Below are positions 8,346 to 10,000 of a DNA stretch of 10,000 nucleotides, piece by piece. Source of the stretch: Asticcacaulis sp. Lineage in GTDB: Bacteria > Pseudomonadota > Alphaproteobacteria > Caulobacterales > Caulobacteraceae. The translations under genes and the position numbers were made by a program. Numbering within the stretch: the stretch's first letter is position 1; each line of letters begins with the position of its first letter. Under the pieces are notes generated by a model. It did no database searches. It saw nothing but the letters and a program-made list of their open reading frames with translations, and was not told the origin of the DNA. Where the stretch lies: positions 1-10,000 of the forward strand of contig NZ_JAIWNX010000131.1 of assembly GCF_020217185.1 (NCBI RefSeq). Direction: 5' to 3'.

Positions 8346-10000
8346 TTACCATTTGCGCTCGATGGACAGGGTAAAGGTGCGTCCCAGAAGGTCGTACTGG
8401 CTGGTCAGGGCCGCATTGCCGAGACGCGCCGCGCCGTAGTTGGAGATTTCCGGCGGCGTTTCGTCCAGGACGTTTCGCACCGAGGCAATCACACTCCATT
8501 GGTCGAACGACTTGCGTAGCGAGACGGTGTGGTTGGCATAGAACTCGGTATTCATGTCATAGCAATAGGATTGATTGGCGACGCCGAACAGCGTGCCGGT
8601 GTAGCAATTCGTCTTGTAATAGTCGAAGTCTGACGTTTCGCCCACGAAGGTCCCGCTATAGGTGAAGGTATAGGTGCCACGGCGCAACGAGGCCGTCAGG
8701 TTGCCAACATATTCCGGATAACCCACATAACCGAGATAGTTGGTTGGTGTGGAGGCGTTCTTCAGTTGATAGGTCCACTTACGCACAAAGGAATGCTGGC
8801 TGGACACGGACACATTGCCGAAGCTGAAGCGGCGGTTATAGGCAAAGGTCAGATCGAACCCGCGCATGAACTGTTCGGCGACGTTGACATAGGCGTTCTG
8901 GATCGTGCGAACGCTGCCGTAGGTAGAGGAGCCGCTGGTGAGGTCGCGTGTGAACAAAGAGCAGTAGGGCGACGACATACCGACAGAGTTCATGCACTCA
9001 TAGACAATGTTGTACGAGCCGTAGGTCGTGATCTGGTTTTTGATCTTGGTTTCGAAGAAGTCGATCGCCACGCTGGCATTGGTAAACTTCGGCGTCCACA
9101 CCATGCCGACCGTGCGGTTATCGGAGGTTTCGGGCTGAAGGCCCGCCGCCTTGCCGCCGCCGGTATACACCGTAGCCGAGGACCCCAGACCGGCATAGGT
9201 ACCGCTGAGCCCCAGAGCCGCGCAGTTGGTCTTCACCGTTTCCGAAATGGTCGCCGAAGTGCCGTAATTAATGCACGGGTCAACCGACAACTGCGTCGAA
9301 TAACCGACCTGATTGCCGAGATATTGCTCATACAGTGACGGCGCGCGGAACGAGGTGCCCTCTGAGCCGCGGATGCGGAAGGTGTCCGTAACCGCCCAGT
9401 TCAGGCTGGCCTTGTAGGTCGAGCTTTCGCCATAGGAGTCGTAGTCGCTGTAGCGGCTCGAAACCGCGATATCCAGCGTTTTGGCGAACGGCAGGTTCTT
9501 CAGGACAGGCACGCCGAATTCGACGTAGACTTCGTTGATATTGTCCTTACCGACCGTCTGCCCCGCCGTGGTCAGACCCCAGTAGTTGGCCTTCTGGGCC
9601 TGCGTTCCGGGCGTGTCGTTGATGTACTCCTTGCGCAGCATCACGCCGATGCTGGCGGCCACCGGACCAGCCGGCAGGGTGAACAGGTCCCCCGACATGC
9701 TGGCTTCGACATAGGACTGACGATAGATGGTGCTGCCCTTTTCATAACCGAACAGGAAAGCGGTTTCTTCAGGGGAGAAGATGCCGGTTTCGACGGTTGA
9801 CTGACGATAATACTTGACCCCGCCGGCAGGACAGCTGGTTGCCGTGGTCAGCAGCGCGGTGTTGCAGACGCTGGCCCCCACCGTGGCATTGACGCGGTCA
9901 TTGTAGATGAAATCGTAGCCGTAGGTGGAATTGTTCAGCGATATCTGAGCCGCAACGTCATAGGTCCAGCCCTTCAGGAAGCCTATCTCCGGCACATCCC
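8346..10000 (-). CDS. TonB-dependent outer-membrane receptor, C-terminal part (runs off right edge)
   Basis: The window holds the last 550 residues of a ligand-gated outer-membrane beta-barrel that uses TonB energy to import large or scarce substrates. The reading frame stays open to the right edge, so the signal peptide, TonB box, plug domain and first strands are missing; a GTG at 9995 within the frame is only an internal Val codon. Typical barrel features are alternating aromatic/polar strands, GSEGTSFRAPSLYEQY, GLQPETSDNRTVGMVWTP, MRGFDLTFAYNRRFSFG, SVRNVLDETPP and a C-terminal strand LLGRTFTLSIERKW ending in an aromatic residue, as needed for BAM-assisted assembly. Several loops carry paired cysteines (for example DPCINYG...KTNC and YECMNSV...SPYC), likely extracellular disulfides. 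This is the style of Caulobacterales/sphingomonad receptors. The substrate cannot be read from sequence; neighbouring GH97 and esterase genes suggest an oligosaccharide. Confidence 0.95.
   Translation of the reverse strand, partial: DVPEIGFLKGWTYDVAAQISLNNSTYGYDFIYNDRVNATVGASVCNTALLTTATSCPAGGVKYYRQSTVETGIFSPEETAFLFGYEKGSTIYRQSYVEASMSGDLFTLPAGPVAASIGVMLRKEYINDTPGTQAQKANYWGLTTAGQTVGKDNINEVYVEFGVPVLKNLPFAKTLDIAVSSRYSDYDSYGESSTYKASLNWAVTDTFRIRGSEGTSFRAPSLYEQYLGNQVGYSTQLSVDPCINYGTSATISETVKTNCAALGLSGTYAGLGSSATVYTGGGKAAGLQPETSDNRTVGMVWTPKFTNASVAIDFFETKIKNQITTYGSYNIVYECMNSVGMSSPYCSLFTRDLTSGSSTYGSVRTIQNAYVNVAEQFMRGFDLTFAYNRRFSFGNVSVSSQHSFVRKWTYQLKNASTPTNYLGYVGYPEYVGNLTASLRRGTYTFTYSGTFVGETSDFDYYKTNCYTGTLFGVANQSYCYDMNTEFYANHTVSLRKSFDQWSVIASVRNVLDETPPEISNYGAARLGNAALTSQYDLLGRTFTLSIERKW

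Noticed and set aside
8766..9338. A 190-codon plus-strand frame opposite the TonB receptor
   Set aside because: It is antisense to the receptor barrel with a shadow-type composition.
9993..9995. GTG at 9995 as the start of the TonB receptor
   Set aside because: The frame stays open to the window edge and the visible protein begins mid-barrel, with no signal peptide or plug, so this is an internal valine codon of a truncated gene.

Overview
The window looks like chromosomal DNA of a Gram-negative alphaproteobacterium, most likely a member of the Caulobacterales (Caulobacter/Asticcacaulis type). This is inferred from the G+C-rich coding sequence, the protein style (a TonB-dependent receptor with cysteine-bearing loops, a Tat/Sec-exported hydrolase, a periplasmic GH97 enzyme) and the gene mix. 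No rRNA or other taxonomic marker is present, so the placement is tentative. No mobile element, CRISPR array, tRNA or integration scar was seen.

Positions 1-5015 hold a high-affinity potassium uptake operon, all on the minus strand. Its order in transcription direction is a 31-residue membrane peptide, kdpF, kdpA, kdpB, kdpC and kdpD; kdpD runs off the left edge after 149 residues. The genes are packed tightly. The small peptide overlaps kdpF by ATGA, kdpF and kdpA are 15 bp apart, kdpA and kdpB 4 bp, kdpB and kdpC 22 bp, and kdpC overlaps kdpD by GTGA. KdpFABC is the ATP-driven K+ pump, and KdpD is the sensor kinase that normally works with the response regulator KdpE. The 208-bp leader upstream carries a striking pair of near-identical composite direct repeats, the best candidate here for a KdpE operator.

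Positions 5224-10000 look like part of a carbohydrate-use locus. It contains a secreted GH97 glycosidase (minus strand), a divergent exported alpha/beta-hydrolase of carbohydrate-esterase type (plus strand), and the C-terminal 550 residues of a TonB-dependent outer-membrane receptor (minus strand) that runs off the right edge. Active-site residues place the GH97 enzyme in the retaining branch (alpha-galactosidase / beta-L-arabinopyranosidase relatives) rather than the inverting SusB alpha-glucosidase branch. A plausible picture is that the receptor imports an oligosaccharide, the esterase removes acyl groups and GH97 trims it in the periplasm. That linkage rests on gene proximity only. The intergenic region between GH97 and the esterase holds an inverted repeat that may be a sugar-responsive operator. 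A very strong symmetric hairpin between the esterase and the receptor serves as a bidirectional terminator.

Overall the gene content is ordinary. The most interesting points are the duplicated operator upstream of kdp, the extra small membrane gene leading the operon, and the mechanism-defining residues and odd signal peptide of the GH97 enzyme.
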